A stretch of 64,000 nt of DNA from JAEUHO01 sp046350655 (GCA_046350655.1 JAXMAB010000008.1:1-64000); one strand, 5' to 3'. Numbered from the stretch's first letter, positions 45,865-54,766 are shown. Numbers and translations are program-made. Notes: a model not told the origin generated them from the letters alone.

Positions 45865-46755
45865 TCAGCCGAGCGCGGCGACGGCGGCGGCGGCCACGGC
45901 GGGGTCGTCGCCGACGGGGATCGCGAAACACGGCCGCGCCGCGAGGACGGCTGCGAGGTGCGCGAGGGTCGCGGCGGCCGTCGCCGGGTCGGTCGCGACG
46001 ACGACCTGCGACGCGATCGGCGCGAGGGCCGCGGCGCCGCGCACCGGCGTCGCCGGCCCGCCGGGGCCGGGGACGAGGCGCGGCAGCAGGAACCCGCGCA
46101 CCGCGAGCGGCGCCGGCACCCGCGGCGGCGTCAGCGCGGGCACCGACGCCTTGCCCATCACGGGGTCGCGCGGGCCGGGCATCGCGTCCGTCGGCAGGAG
46201 ATAGAGGCTGCGGTCGCCGACGCGCGGCGCCTCGGGCCACGGGTCGACGCGCGGCGCGTCCGGCGGGCCCACGAGGAAGCCGCGGTCGTCCGAGAGGAGC
46301 CCGTGGCCCGCGCGGCGCAGCATCAGCGAGAGCGTCGTCTTGCCCGAGCCCCGCGCGGCGGGGACGAGCCACACGCCGGACCCGTCCGGCGCGCGCAGGC
46401 ACGCGGCGTGGACGAGGAACACGCCCTCGCGCCGCAGACGCTCGGCGAGCGCGGGGATCGCGAGGCGCTCGGCCGCGAGGTCGTTCGCGGGCACGTCGGG
46501 CCGGACCCGCAGCGTGACGCCGCCGTCCGCGTCGAACGTCGCGGTGCCGACGCCGTCGGTCGCGATGCACGCGGGCGGCCCCGCGACCCAGCGCGTGCCG
46601 CGGGGCCGCGCGTCGGGCGGGACCTCGTCCGGCGCCGCCGCGACGACCCGCAGGACGACGGCGGGGCCCGCGGGGGCGGGCGCGTCGTCGTCGCGCCGCT
46701 CGAGCGCGGCGAGCGGGCCCAACGTCCGCGCGACGAGGTCGGCCGGGCCGCGCAC
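45865..46755 (-). CDS. HPr-kinase-like P-loop protein (PqqD-associated)
   Basis: 296 aa in the clean frame. P-loop PAARGSGKTTLSLML with SDDRGFLVGP and VHAACLRA nearby matches the HprK-related kinases found beside PqqD-like proteins in peptide-maturation and exosortase loci. The true start may be the GTG at 46807, which overlaps the pqqD stop as GTGA, if one extra base in the CCC run at 46795-46797 is an error; the added N terminus would begin VSSRGTLVAGARRVEV. Substrate unknown. Confidence 0.65.
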   Translation of the reverse strand: MRGPADLVARTLGPLAALERRDDDAPAPAGPAVVLRVVAAAPDEVPPDARPRGTRWVAGPPACIATDGVGTATFDADGGVTLRVRPDVPANDLAAERLAIPALAERLRREGVFLVHAACLRAPDGSGVWLVPAARGSGKTTLSLMLRRAGHGLLSDDRGFLVGPPDAPRVDPWPEAPRVGDRSLYLLPTDAMPGPRDPVMGKASVPALTPPRVPAPLAVRGFLLPRLVPGPGGPATPVRGAAALAPIASQVVVATDPATAAATLAHLAAVLAARPCFAIPVGDDPAVAAAAVAALG

Positions 46756-46803
46756 CTCGACGCGGCGCGCGCCGGCGACGAGCGTCCCGCGCGACCCTGC
46801 TGC

Positions 46804-47100
46804 TCACGCCTGGCCCCTCCGCGGGCGCGTCGCCCGCGAGCAGGCCGGCCTCGCGCAGGCGCGCGAGCCACGTCGCGACGTCGGCCGCCGCGCGCGCGCG
46901 GGGTCGGCCCCGTGCCCGGCGACGAGCCTGTCCACGAGGCCCTCGACGGTCGCGCCCTCGGGGGCCGACAGCGCGCGCAGGAGCGCGGCGCCGGTCGCGT
47001 TCGCGGCGAAGTAGCGGCCCGTGGCGAGGTGCAGGACGACGGCCTCGCCGTGCAGTTCGGCGAGGCGCGCGCAGTCGGAGAGGCGGAGGCGGGCGGTCAC
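46804..47100 (-). CDS. PqqD-like peptide-binding protein, with two compensating frameshifts
   Basis: About 98 aa, the family size. PqqD-type winged helix recognises precursor peptides: LRLSDCARLAELHGEAVVL, then ATGRYFAANATGAALLRAL. The C-terminal helix (ADVATWLARLREAGLLAG) appears only in a shifted frame between about 46890 and 46818, so a base lost near 46883-46900 and one gained at 46814-46817 are suspected. GTG overlaps the ruvC stop (GTGA). No radical-SAM enzyme or precursor is visible nearby. Confidence 0.65.
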   Translation of the reverse strand: MTARLRLSDCARLAELHGEAVVLHLATGRYFAANATGAALLRALSAPEGATVEGLVDRLVAGHGADPARARRPTSRRGSRACARPACSRATRPRRGQA

Positions 47101-47732
47101 GGGCGGGGCGTCCGCGGCGGGGCGGGGGCCGTCGGCGCGCGGCGGGGGCGCGCGCGGTCCGCCGCCTTCGCGGCCTCGAGCGCCGCGGCGATCCGCGGCG
47201 AGACCGAGCGGCCGCCGACGCGCACGGGCGTCGACACCGGCACGAGCGCGCGGTGGTGGTGGCAGATCGCGAGCGCGAGCGCGTCCGACGCGTCGAGGTC
47301 GCCGCCGAGGTTCGAGAGCCCGAGGATCGCGCGGGTCATGGCCTGCACGCCCGTCTTCGCCGCGCGGCCCGCGCCGCCGACCGCGCGCTTCACCACGTTG
47401 TTGGCGTAGTGCGCGACGGGGAGGCCCGCGTCGGCCAGGACGACGAGCGCGGCGCCGCGGCCCTCGCCGAGCCGCACGGCGGCGCGCGGGTCGCGCCCGA
47501 AGAAGACGTCCTCGACCGCGGCCGCGTCGGGCCGGTGCGTCGCGACGACGGCGCGCAGGCCCGCGGCGATGGTCGCGAGGCGGCGCTCGATCGGGTCCGA
47601 GGCCTTCGCGCGCACGACGCCGAAGCCGACGGTCACGAGGCGCGGCCCGTCGCGGTCCACGACGCCCCAGCCGCAGACGTGGGTGCCCGGGTCGATCCCG
47701 AGGACGCGGCGGGGCGGGGCGGGGCTCGGCAC
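47097..47732 (-). CDS. ruvC: Holliday junction resolvase RuvC
   Basis: 211 aa including a basic Ala/Pro-rich tail of about 35 residues. RNase H fold with acidic residues in VLGIDPGTHVCGWGVV, AAAVEDVFFGRDPRAAVRLGEGRGAAL and DASDALALAICH. Cuts four-way junctions delivered by RuvAB. The GTG was chosen because a TACCAT -10 (47739-47744) ends six bases upstream. ruvA and ruvB are not in the window; pqqD- and hprK-like genes follow instead. Confidence 0.95.
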   Translation of the reverse strand: MPSPAPPRRVLGIDPGTHVCGWGVVDRDGPRLVTVGFGVVRAKASDPIERRLATIAAGLRAVVATHRPDAAAVEDVFFGRDPRAAVRLGEGRGAALVVLADAGLPVAHYANNVVKRAVGGAGRAAKTGVQAMTRAILGLSNLGGDLDASDALALAICHHHRALVPVSTPVRVGGRSVSPRIAAALEAAKAADRARPRRAPTAPAPPRTPRP

Positions 47733-47738
47733 GCGGCG

Positions 47739-47744
47739 ATGGTA
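47739..47744 (-). promoter_or_regulatory. -10 TACCAT, leaderless configuration
   Basis: TACCAT, six bases CGCCGC, then the ruvC GTG. Identical spacer to the gene at 10959. Confidence 0.55.
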
Positions 47745-47792
47745 CGCGATCGGCGTGACGCCGCCCCGCGGGGGGACGCAAGCCCGGTCCAT

Positions 47793-49440
47793 TCACGAGG
47801 GATGAGCCGCGACAGAGGCTGAACGATGCCCACCGGCCGGTTGGGGGCGATGGATGCGACCCGGGCGCGGCGCGGAGGCGACGAAAGCGTGTTCTTGCAC
47901 CACATGGGATGAGAGGTGCGGTCCCCCCTGACGGGTAGCCCATCAGGCCCCCCAGGTGCCAACGGCGAGCTCGCGGGGCGGCTCAACTACGGAGGACCTG
48001 CCATGGACGACACTAGCACCGTGGCGGTGGAGGTGACACTGGGCGTGGACCTGGGGCCGGGCAAGTCCTACGCCTGCGCCCCCTCGACCAGCGGACCGGC
48101 CACGTACTGGAGCGATGGGTCGCCTCGACGCGAGGCGTTCCCGGGGGTCTTCGTCCTCGGTGTCCGACCCGGCTGGTGGTGGAGGCCGGGACCCACTCGG
48201 GCTGGGCCAGTCGCCTCCTCGCGCCGCGGGATACGACGTGATCGTGGCCAACTCCTCGACGGGTGCGCCTGATCGGGTCGAGTCGGCGGAAGAGCGACCG
48301 GATGGACGCGGAGTTGCTGGCGCTGCCTGGGGCGGGCCGACCCGGAAGTTGCTCTTCCCGATCCGGCACCGCGACGCGCAGCACCACGAGCACTTGGCGG
48401 TGTTGCGTTCTCGCAGGCTCCTCGTCGAGAAGCGATCCGCCCTGATCTGCCACGTTCGCGGCACCTCGAAGGCGATGGGTGAGCGCGCGCCGACGACCTC
48501 CACGGAAGCGTTCCCGCGTCGGGTTCGTGAGGCGGTCTGCGAGGAGAGCGTGCGCATGCTCGAGCCTATCCTCCAAACGCTGGACGGGCTGACCGAGACG
48601 ATCCGCAGCTACGACGACATCGATCGAACGTCTGGGTGCGGAGACCTACCCTGCGACCCGCCGGCTCCAACTCATCGAGGGCGTCGGACCGCTCACGGCC
48701 TTGGCCTTCGTACTGGTCGTGGAGGACCCGTTCCGATTCGCGCACGCCCGGTCCGTGGGAGCCTTCGTCGGGCTCGGGCCTAAGCCAGTCGGGCGACATC
48801 AACCCACAACTCCCCATCACCAAGACCGGGGACCAGATGCTGCGCTGCCTGCTCGTCGGAGCCGCGCAGTACATCCTCGGGCCGTTCGCGACGGACAGCA
48901 CCTGCGCCGCTATGGACAGCGCCTGATGGTCGTGGGCGGCCGGGCGGCCAAGAAGCGCGCCGCGGTGGCGGTGGCGCGCAAGCTCGCCGTGCTGCTGCTC
49001 CACCTCTGGCGTCACCCGGACGAGACCTACGACGCGTTGTACGACGCCCCACCGCTTCCGGGCGGGGACCCTGGACCCGAACTCGACCACGGAGGACCCT
49101 GCATGAGCTACGGCTCAGGGCTGCCGCCGGCGGCGCGCCCGCCCCTGACCGGGACGGCCCCTCCCCCGCGCCCGACATGCCGATCCCGGGCGACTGCGTC
49201 CTTGGCGTTGAGCGTCCTTCGAGGCTCAGACCTTGCCGGACAGCTTCCGTGTACCACCTTCGCAGCGCCCCCTTCATGCGGAACCCAGCATGCACCACCC
49301 CGGTGACCCGGGACGAGTGCGGATAGAACCAAGGCGGAAGGGTCAGGGCGGCGGGGCTGGAACCGGAAGGCAAGGCGCTACCGCCACGGCGTCCGCGCAG
49401 AAATTCTCTTGCTGCCTCTCATAGAACGCCGAGGAGCCTC
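47793..49440 (+). mobile_element. decayed IS110-family element
   Basis: GC is lower and codon use differs from neighbours. The interior is a broken IS110 transposase. A near-identical segment flanks it: CTCAACTACGGAGGACCTGC (47982-48001) and CTCGACCACGGAGGACCCTGC (49082-49102). IS110 elements lack long terminal inverted repeats, and I cannot fix the ends. The upstream 200 nt with small hairpins (for example GCACC/GGTGC near 47900) could hold a bridge-RNA remnant. From about 49110 to 49440 no gene is supported. Confidence 0.6.
48003..49070 (+). pseudogene. IS110-family transposase, multiply frameshifted
   Basis: Reading across frames recovers both IS110 domains. The RuvC-like DEDD half shows VDLGPGKSYAC, VVEAGTHSGWASRLL, DVIVANSS and the acidic pair in SDRMDAELLA. 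The C-terminal transposase domain shows LQLIEGVGPLTALAFVLVVEDP, FVGLGPKPV, ITKTGDQMLRCLLVGAAQ and KKRAAVAVARKLAVLLLHLW. At least four phase changes separate these blocks, so it is not functional as written. ATG at 48003 follows GGAGGA. Confidence 0.8.
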
Positions 49441-49554
49441 CGCGCCGTGGCGCATGCGTTCGTGCTCGCCGGTGGCCCTGCGATACGCCCGGGTCGCAGC
49501 CGCGGCCCCAACCTCGTCCCCTCGTGCATGGGCCGGGCTCGGCCCGGCGGCCGG

Positions 49555-49570
49555 CGGGCCTCGGGGTCCC
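49555..49570 (-). repeat. repeat copy CGGGCCTCGGGGTCCC
   Basis: One base from consensus, between the IS relic and the Lon-like gene. Confidence 0.5.
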
Positions 49571-49604
49571 GCGGGCCGACGTGCCGGAAGCCCGGGGAAT
49601 CGCG

Positions 49605-49610
49605 TACCCT
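49605..49610 (+). promoter_or_regulatory. -10 TACCCT of the Lon-like gene
   Basis: TACCCT 35 nt before the ATG; the leader carries GGAGG. Confidence 0.4.
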
Positions 49611-49645
49611 GCGTCGGCGGCGCGCGTCGCGGCCGCGGAGGCCCC

Positions 49646-52210
49646 ATGACGACGACGTCGTTCAAGAAGCCGCTCCCCGTGAAGGCCCTGCGGTGGACGT
49701 GCCCGCCGGCGCTGATGGCGCGGTGCGACGACGGGAAGGTGCCGTCGCTCGTCGAGACCGTGGGCCAGCCCGACGCGCTCGAGGCCCTGCGGCTCGGGCT
49801 CGACCTGTACGGGCCGGGCTACCACGTCTTCCTCGCCGGGCCGCCGGGGCTCGGCCGCACGGAGCTGGTCCGCGGGCTGCTCGACGAGATGCACCCGCGG
49901 TGCGCGCTGCCGAAGGACCGCGTGTACGTGAACAACTTCCGGCACCCCGAGCGGCCGCGGCTGCTCGAGCTGCCGCGCGGGACCGGGCGGCTGTTCGCCG
50001 ACGCCGTGGCGAAGGCGGGCGAGCACCTCGCCGACGAGGTGCGGCGGCTCGTCGAGGACGAGACGTACGCCAAGCAGCGCGAGGCGCTCCACGCGACGTT
50101 CCGCGAGAAGGAGCGGACCCTGGTGGACGCGTTCGAGCGCGTCGTGGCCGACCACGGGTTCACGGCGGGGTCGTCGCAGTCGGGCCCGGGCGGCGAGCCG
50201 GACCTCTTCTACGTGATCGGCGAGCGCGGCGTGTCGATGAGCGACCTCGACCAGGCGATCCGCGCCGGCGCCGTGCCGCCGGAGAAGGAGGCCGAGATCC
50301 GGGCGACGCACGCGATGCTGCGGAACGAGCTGATCGGCACGATGCGGCGCGTCCGCGTGGTGGCGGGCGAGCGGCAGCGCGCGCTCGAGGACCTCGAGCA
50401 GGGCGCGGCGCGGCGGCTCGTCGAGGACGTCACGACGGAGCTGCGGGCCCGGTTCACCGACCCGGCGATCGCGGCGCACCTCGACGAGGCGAAGGCGCAC
50501 TTCGTGGCGCGGTTCGGCGTGTACGCGCGGGCGCTCCTCGAGGCGGCGGAGGCCACGAGCGGCCGGCCGGACACGTATCGGATCGCGGCCGGCGAGGCCC
50601 TGCGCGAGTTCCAGGTGAACCTCCTGCTCGACACCACGGACCAGCAGGGCTGCGCGGTCGTGGTCGAGGGCAAGCCCACGTGGACGAACCTGTTCGGCCA
50701 GGTGGAGCGCGAGAGCGACGGCAGCGGCGGGGCCCGCAGCGACTTCCTGCTGATCCGCGCGGGCAGCCTGCTGCGGGCCGACAGCGGCTACCTGCTGCTG
50801 TACGCGCGCGACGTGCTGGCCGAGGAGGGGCTCTGGGACGAGCTCAAGCGCGTGCTCCGCGACGGCGAGCACGAGATCCGCGTGCCGGAGGCGCTCCTCG
50901 CGTCGAGCCCCACGGTGCTGCACCCCGACCCGATCCCCGTGAACGTGAAGGTGGTGCTGATCGGCGACGAGGCCACCTGGTACGCGATGCGCGCGGGCGA
51001 CCCCGAGTTCGCCGACGTGTTCAAGGTGCGCGCGGTGTTCGAGGGCGAGGTCGCGCGGACCGACGACGCGCTGCGGCGGTTCGCGGGGTGGTTCCGCCGC
51101 TTCGAGCGCGAGGAGAAGCGCCGCCCGCTCGACGCCGAGGCGCTCGCGCTCGTGGCCGAGGAGGCGGTGCGCGAGGCGGGCCGCCAGGACCGCATCAGCG
51201 TGCGGTTCGCGCGGCTGGCCGACCTCGCGCGCGAGGCGGGCCACCTCGCGGACGTCGCCGGCGCGGCGACGATCGACGCGGGCCACGTCCGCGCGGCGCG
51301 GGCCGCGGCGCGGCGGCGGCACGGCATCGAGGAGCGGCGCGTGCGCGAGGCCGTCGACGACGGCCTCATCCTCGTGCAGACGTCCGGGGCGCGCGTGGGC
51401 CAGGTGAACGGGCTCGCCGTCTACGACTTCGGCGAGCACCGGTTCGGCAAGGTGGCGCGCATCACCGCGGCGGTGGGCGCCGGCCAGGCCGGCGTCGTCA
51501 ACGTCGAGCGGATGGTGGACCTGTCCGGGGCGTCCCACGACAAGGGCGTGCTCATCCTGTCGGGCTACCTGCGCGAGACGTTCGGCGCCGACCGCCCGCT
51601 CGCGTTCACGGCCAGCATCGTGTTCGAGCAGAGCTACGGCGGCGTCGACGGCGACAGCGCGACGTGCGCGGAGGTCTTCGCGACGCTCTCGGCGCTCGCG
51701 CGCGTGCCCGTGCGGCAGGACCTCGCGGTCACCGGGAGCATGAACCAGCACGGCGACGTGCAGGCCGTCGGCGGCGTCACCGACAAGGTCGAGGGGTTCT
51801 TCGACCTCTGCGCGGCGCGCGGGCTCACGGGCACCCAGGGCGTCGTCATCCCGCGCGCGAACGCCCGCGACCTCATGCTGCGCGACGACGTGGTCGCGGC
51901 CTGCGCCGCGGGCAAGTTCTCGGTGTACGCGATCGACCGCGTCGAGCAGGGGATCGAGCTCCTGACGGGCGTGCCCGCGGGCGTCGGCAAGGAGCCGGGG
52001 CGGTTCGCGAAGGGCTCGTTGTACGCGCGCGTGGCGGAGCGGCTCGACCAGCTCGGCGTGGCCGCGCCGGCGCACCCGGCCTCCACGGTCGCGGGCGGCG
52101 CGGCGGCGGCGGCGATCACGCGCGCGGCCGCGCGCGCGCGGGCGGCGGCCGTGCGGGTGCGTCGCCGGGCGAAGACGCGTGAACGACGACGCGTGAGCCG
52201 CGGCGCGTGA
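49646..52210 (+). CDS. Lon-like ATP-dependent protease (AAA_32 type)
   Basis: 854 aa. The ATPase part contains a coiled-coil insert (FREKERTLVDAFERVV), and the C-terminal Lon protease domain has the catalytic Ser in VDGDSATCAEVFATLSAL and Lys in GGVTDKVEGFFDL. The P-loop reads GPPGLGRTEL, with Arg where Lys is standard; LLRADSGYLLLYARDVL supplies the Walker B-like strand. The basic tail (RVRRRAKTRERRR) may bind nucleic acid. GCGTGA occurs three times at the end (TGA at 52180, 52194 and 52208), stopping all frames. Confidence 0.88.
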   Translation: MTTTSFKKPLPVKALRWTCPPALMARCDDGKVPSLVETVGQPDALEALRLGLDLYGPGYHVFLAGPPGLGRTELVRGLLDEMHPRCALPKDRVYVNNFRHPERPRLLELPRGTGRLFADAVAKAGEHLADEVRRLVEDETYAKQREALHATFREKERTLVDAFERVVADHGFTAGSSQSGPGGEPDLFYVIGERGVSMSDLDQAIRAGAVPPEKEAEIRATHAMLRNELIGTMRRVRVVAGERQRALEDLEQGAARRLVEDVTTELRARFTDPAIAAHLDEAKAHFVARFGVYARALLEAAEATSGRPDTYRIAAGEALREFQVNLLLDTTDQQGCAVVVEGKPTWTNLFGQVERESDGSGGARSDFLLIRAGSLLRADSGYLLLYARDVLAEEGLWDELKRVLRDGEHEIRVPEALLASSPTVLHPDPIPVNVKVVLIGDEATWYAMRAGDPEFADVFKVRAVFEGEVARTDDALRRFAGWFRRFEREEKRRPLDAEALALVAEEAVREAGRQDRISVRFARLADLAREAGHLADVAGAATIDAGHVRAARAAARRRHGIEERRVREAVDDGLILVQTSGARVGQVNGLAVYDFGEHRFGKVARITAAVGAGQAGVVNVERMVDLSGASHDKGVLILSGYLRETFGADRPLAFTASIVFEQSYGGVDGDSATCAEVFATLSALARVPVRQDLAVTGSMNQHGDVQAVGGVTDKVEGFFDLCAARGLTGTQGVVIPRANARDLMLRDDVVAACAAGKFSVYAIDRVEQGIELLTGVPAGVGKEPGRFAKGSLYARVAERLDQLGVAAPAHPASTVAGGAAAAAITRAAARARAAAVRVRRRAKTRERRRVSRGA

Positions 52211-52298
52211 CCCCGCGCGGACGACGCGCGGCGGGACGCGGCGCGGGCGGCGCCGTGCGGACGGCGTGGGGCGGCCGGTCGGGACGCGCGGAGCGCGC

Positions 52299-52341
52299 GG
52301 GACCGCGAGGCCCGGTCGCCGGCGGCCGGGCCTCGCGGTCC
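52299..52341. terminator. inverted pair of GCGAGGCCCG repeats, probable bidirectional terminator
   Basis: Forward copy 52299-52314 and reverse copy 52327-52341 form a perfect 15-bp stem with a 12-nt loop, between the convergent Lon-like gene and ispD. No T tail, so classical rho-independent action is uncertain. Confidence 0.6.
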
Positions 52342-52410
52342 GGTGGGTCGGGGGTCGCGTCGTCGCAGGGCCCGTGTCCGCGGGCGACGGCGTCAGCGCG
52401 GGACCCTACG

Positions 52411-53133
52411 TCAGCGCGGTAGAACGTCGTCGGGGGCGTCGAGGTCGCGGCGGGCCTCGAGGACGTTGCGCGCGAACGTGAGGTCGGCGGGGACCGTGAG
52501 CTTCACGTTGTCGGGGTCGCCGGCGACCGCGGTGACGGGGACGCCCGCCGCGACGAGGAGCGCGACCTCGTCGGTGGCGACGGTGCCGCGCTGCGCGGCG
52601 AGGTCGAGGGCGCGGCGGAGGACGTCGGCGCGGGCGGCCTGCGGCGTCTGGACGGTGCGGAGCGCGTCGCGGTCGAGGGTCTCGACGAGGCGGCCGGAGG
52701 CGTCGGCGCGGTGGACGGAGTCGCGGACGGGGAGCGCGGGGGCGGCGGCGCCGTCGCGGGCGGCGGCGTCGGCGACGCGGCGGACGAGGTCGGGGGTGAC
52801 GAGGGGGCGGGCGGCGTCGTGCACGAGGACGACGTCGAGGCCGGGCGGGAGGGCGCCGACGCCGCGGGCGACGCTCTCCTGGCGGGTGGCGCCGCCCTCG
52901 ACGACGACGGCGCCCGCGAGGGCGGGGTCGCGGCGGGCGAGCGCGCGGAGGGCCTCGAGGTCTTCCGCGCGGGCGGTGAGGACGGTGGGGAGGGTGCCGA
53001 GCGCGGCGCGGAAGGCGGCGGCGGCGCGGGCGACGACGGGGACGCCGCCGAGCAGCAGCAGCACCTTGGAGGTGTCGCCGCCGAACCGGCGCGACGACCC
53101 CGCGGCCGTGAGCACGAGTCCGTAGGTCGTCAT
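52411..53133 (-). CDS. ispD: 2-C-methyl-D-erythritol 4-phosphate cytidylyltransferase
   Basis: 240 aa. Third step of the MEP isoprenoid pathway. Nucleotide loop LTAAGSSRRFGGDTSKVLL, VLVHDAARPLVTPDLV, PALPVRDSVHRAD, TVQTPQAARADVL and TDEVALLVAAG are all present. ATG chosen because TACGAT (53142-53147) ends eight bases before it. Divergent from ispF, another enzyme of the same pathway. Confidence 0.95.
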   Translation of the reverse strand: MTTYGLVLTAAGSSRRFGGDTSKVLLLLGGVPVVARAAAAFRAALGTLPTVLTARAEDLEALRALARRDPALAGAVVVEGGATRQESVARGVGALPPGLDVVLVHDAARPLVTPDLVRRVADAAARDGAAAPALPVRDSVHRADASGRLVETLDRDALRTVQTPQAARADVLRRALDLAAQRGTVATDEVALLVAAGVPVTAVAGDPDNVKLTVPADLTFARNVLEARRDLDAPDDVLPR

Positions 53134-53141
53134 CGCGCCGG

Positions 53142-53147
53142 ATCGTA
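53142..53147 (-). promoter_or_regulatory. -10 TACGAT, leaderless configuration
   Basis: TACGAT, eight bases CCGGCGCG, then the ispD ATG. The ispF -10, TACCAT, is at 53199-53204 on the other strand. Confidence 0.55.
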
Positions 53148-53233
53148 CACGGGCGCGGGACGGGACGGTGCGCCGTGCCGTCCGCGCGGGGAGGCGGGTA
53201 CCATCCGGCGACCGCCGCGGGGCGGCGCGGAGC

Positions 53234-53764
53234 GTGCGCGTGCGCGTCGGCATCGGCTACGACATCCATCCGTTCGACCCGAACCGGCCGCTCGTGATCG
53301 GCGGGGTGCGGATCGAGGGCACGTGGGGGCTCAGGGGGCACAGCGACGCCGACGTCCTGTTCCACGCGGTGGGGGACGCCTGCCTCGGGGCGGCCTGCCT
53401 CGGCGACCTCGGCGAGCACTTCCCGGACAGCGACCCGCAGTGGCGCGGCGCGCCGTCGTCGGTGCTGCTCGGGCACATCCTCGGGCTCGTGCGGGGGAAG
53501 GGGCTCGCGCCGTCGTACGTCGACGCCACGATCGTCGCGGAGCGGCCGCGGATCGCGCCGCACCGGCAGGCGATGCGGGAGCGGCTCGCGGCGCTGATGG
53601 GGCTGCCGCTCGACCTCGTGAGCGTGAAGGCGAGCAGCAACAACGGGATCGGCGCGATCGGCCGCGTCGAGGGCATCGCCGCGCTGGCGGTCGTGTCGCT
53701 CGTGCCGGCGGGCGGGGGCGCGGACGTGCCCGCCGGTCGGCCCGCGTCGGGGCCGGGCGCGTGA
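53234..53764 (+). CDS. ispF: 2-C-methyl-D-erythritol 2,4-cyclodiphosphate synthase
   Basis: 176 aa. Fifth step of the MEP pathway, forming the cyclic diphosphate in a trimer. Zinc ligands in GYDIHPF and GHSDADVLFHAVGDA; DLGEHFPDSDP, VKASSNNGIGAIGRVEGIAALAVV. The tail beyond VSLV adds about 20 Gly/Pro/Ala residues. Two GTG codons (53234 and 53240) are possible starts. Coupled to the next gene by GTGA. Confidence 0.95.
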   Translation: MRVRVGIGYDIHPFDPNRPLVIGGVRIEGTWGLRGHSDADVLFHAVGDACLGAACLGDLGEHFPDSDPQWRGAPSSVLLGHILGLVRGKGLAPSYVDATIVAERPRIAPHRQAMRERLAALMGLPLDLVSVKASSNNGIGAIGRVEGIAALAVVSLVPAGGGADVPAGRPASGPGA

Positions 53765-54276
53765 GGGCGGGCCGCGCGCTGCTCGCGTCGGTGCTCGCCG
53801 CGGGCCTCGCGTCGGCGGGGGGCGCGTGCAGCGCGTCGTCGCGCAAGAACGTGAAGGACGTCGCGGAGACGGTGTTCACGTTCCAGACCGGGACCGTGTC
53901 GGAGCTGAAGGCCCAGCGCGACGCCGGGCCGTTCCGCGACTACGCGGTGCCGCCGGCGGAGATGATGACGCTCGTCGAGGCGGTGCTGCGGTCGAAGGTG
54001 GTGGCGGTGTTCCCCGAGCCCCTCCAGCAGGTGGTCGTCGCGAAGGAGCGGGAGGGCAAGGAGGCGCTCGACGACTCGTACGCCCCGGCGTTCCGCTCGG
54101 CGGTCGTGGTGTTCGTCCACTCGGTCGAGGGCGACGCGGGCCGGTGTCGCGTCGAGGTGCACGCGTGCCACCGCGGGCCGTTCCGGCGGGGGAGCATCGA
54201 CTGGGAGCGCGAGGTGCCGGCGCTCCTCGACGAGGCGGTCGCGAAGCGGCGGGCGCCGCTGCGGCCGCTGCGGTGA
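53761..54276 (+). CDS. putative lipoprotein, hypothetical
   Basis: 171 aa. GTG overlaps the ispF stop. Signal sequence (LLASVLAAGLASAGGACS) ends in a lipobox-like AGGAC. The mature domain, with FRDYAVPPAEMMTLVEAVL and FRSAVVVFVHSVEGDAGRCRVEVHA, has no family I recognise. Likely an envelope lipoprotein cotranscribed with ispF and dtd (4-nt gap to dtd). Confidence 0.65.
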   Translation: MRAGRALLASVLAAGLASAGGACSASSRKNVKDVAETVFTFQTGTVSELKAQRDAGPFRDYAVPPAEMMTLVEAVLRSKVVAVFPEPLQQVVVAKEREGKEALDDSYAPAFRSAVVVFVHSVEGDAGRCRVEVHACHRGPFRRGSIDWEREVPALLDEAVAKRRAPLRPLR

Positions 54277-54280
54277 CCCG

Positions 54281-54766
54281 GTGCGGACGCTGCTGCAGCG
54301 GGTGACCCGCGGCCGGGTCACCGTCGTCGACGGGCCGGCGCCCGAGGTGGTCGGCGAGATCGGCGCGGGCGTCGTGCTCCTCGTCGGCGTGGAGCGCGGC
54401 GACACGGAGGCCGACGCCGACGAGACGGCGCGGAAGGTCGCGGCGCTGCGCATCTTCCCCGGCCGCACGCCGATGGACCGCACCCTCCTCGAGGTCGGCG
54501 GGGCGGTCCTGGTCGTGAGCCAGTTCACGCTGGCGGCGTCGCTCGTGCGCGGCAACCGGCCGTCCTTCGACGGGGCCGAGGACCCCGCGCGGGCCGAGGC
54601 GCTCTACCTCCGGGTCGCGGCTGCCCTCCGCGCGGCGGGCCTCCCGGTCGCGACGGGCCGCTTCGGCGCGACGATGGCGGTGGACCTCGTGAACGACGGC
54701 CCGGTGACCTTCCTCCTCCCCGTCACCGGGGGCCGCGTCCGCGACACCGAAACAACGGGGTCGTAG
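54281..54766 (+). CDS. dtd: D-aminoacyl-tRNA deacylase
   Basis: 161 aa. Removes D-amino acids from tRNA. The two signature motifs, SQFTLAA and NDGPVTFLLP, are intact, with RVTRGRVTV at the N terminus. The C-terminal residues TETTGS and the TAG stop are encoded by the first, diverged unit of the 33-bp repeat array, so the repeat has replaced or extended the gene end by a few codons. GTG start. Confidence 0.95.
   Translation: MRTLLQRVTRGRVTVVDGPAPEVVGEIGAGVVLLVGVERGDTEADADETARKVAALRIFPGRTPMDRTLLEVGGAVLVVSQFTLAASLVRGNRPSFDGAEDPARAEALYLRVAAALRAAGLPVATGRFGATMAVDLVNDGPVTFLLPVTGGRVRDTETTGS

Noticed and set aside
54299..54320. GGTGACCC/GGGTCACC inverted repeat as an operator
   Set aside because: It lies in the dtd N-terminal coding region and is explained by conserved residues RVTRGRVTV.
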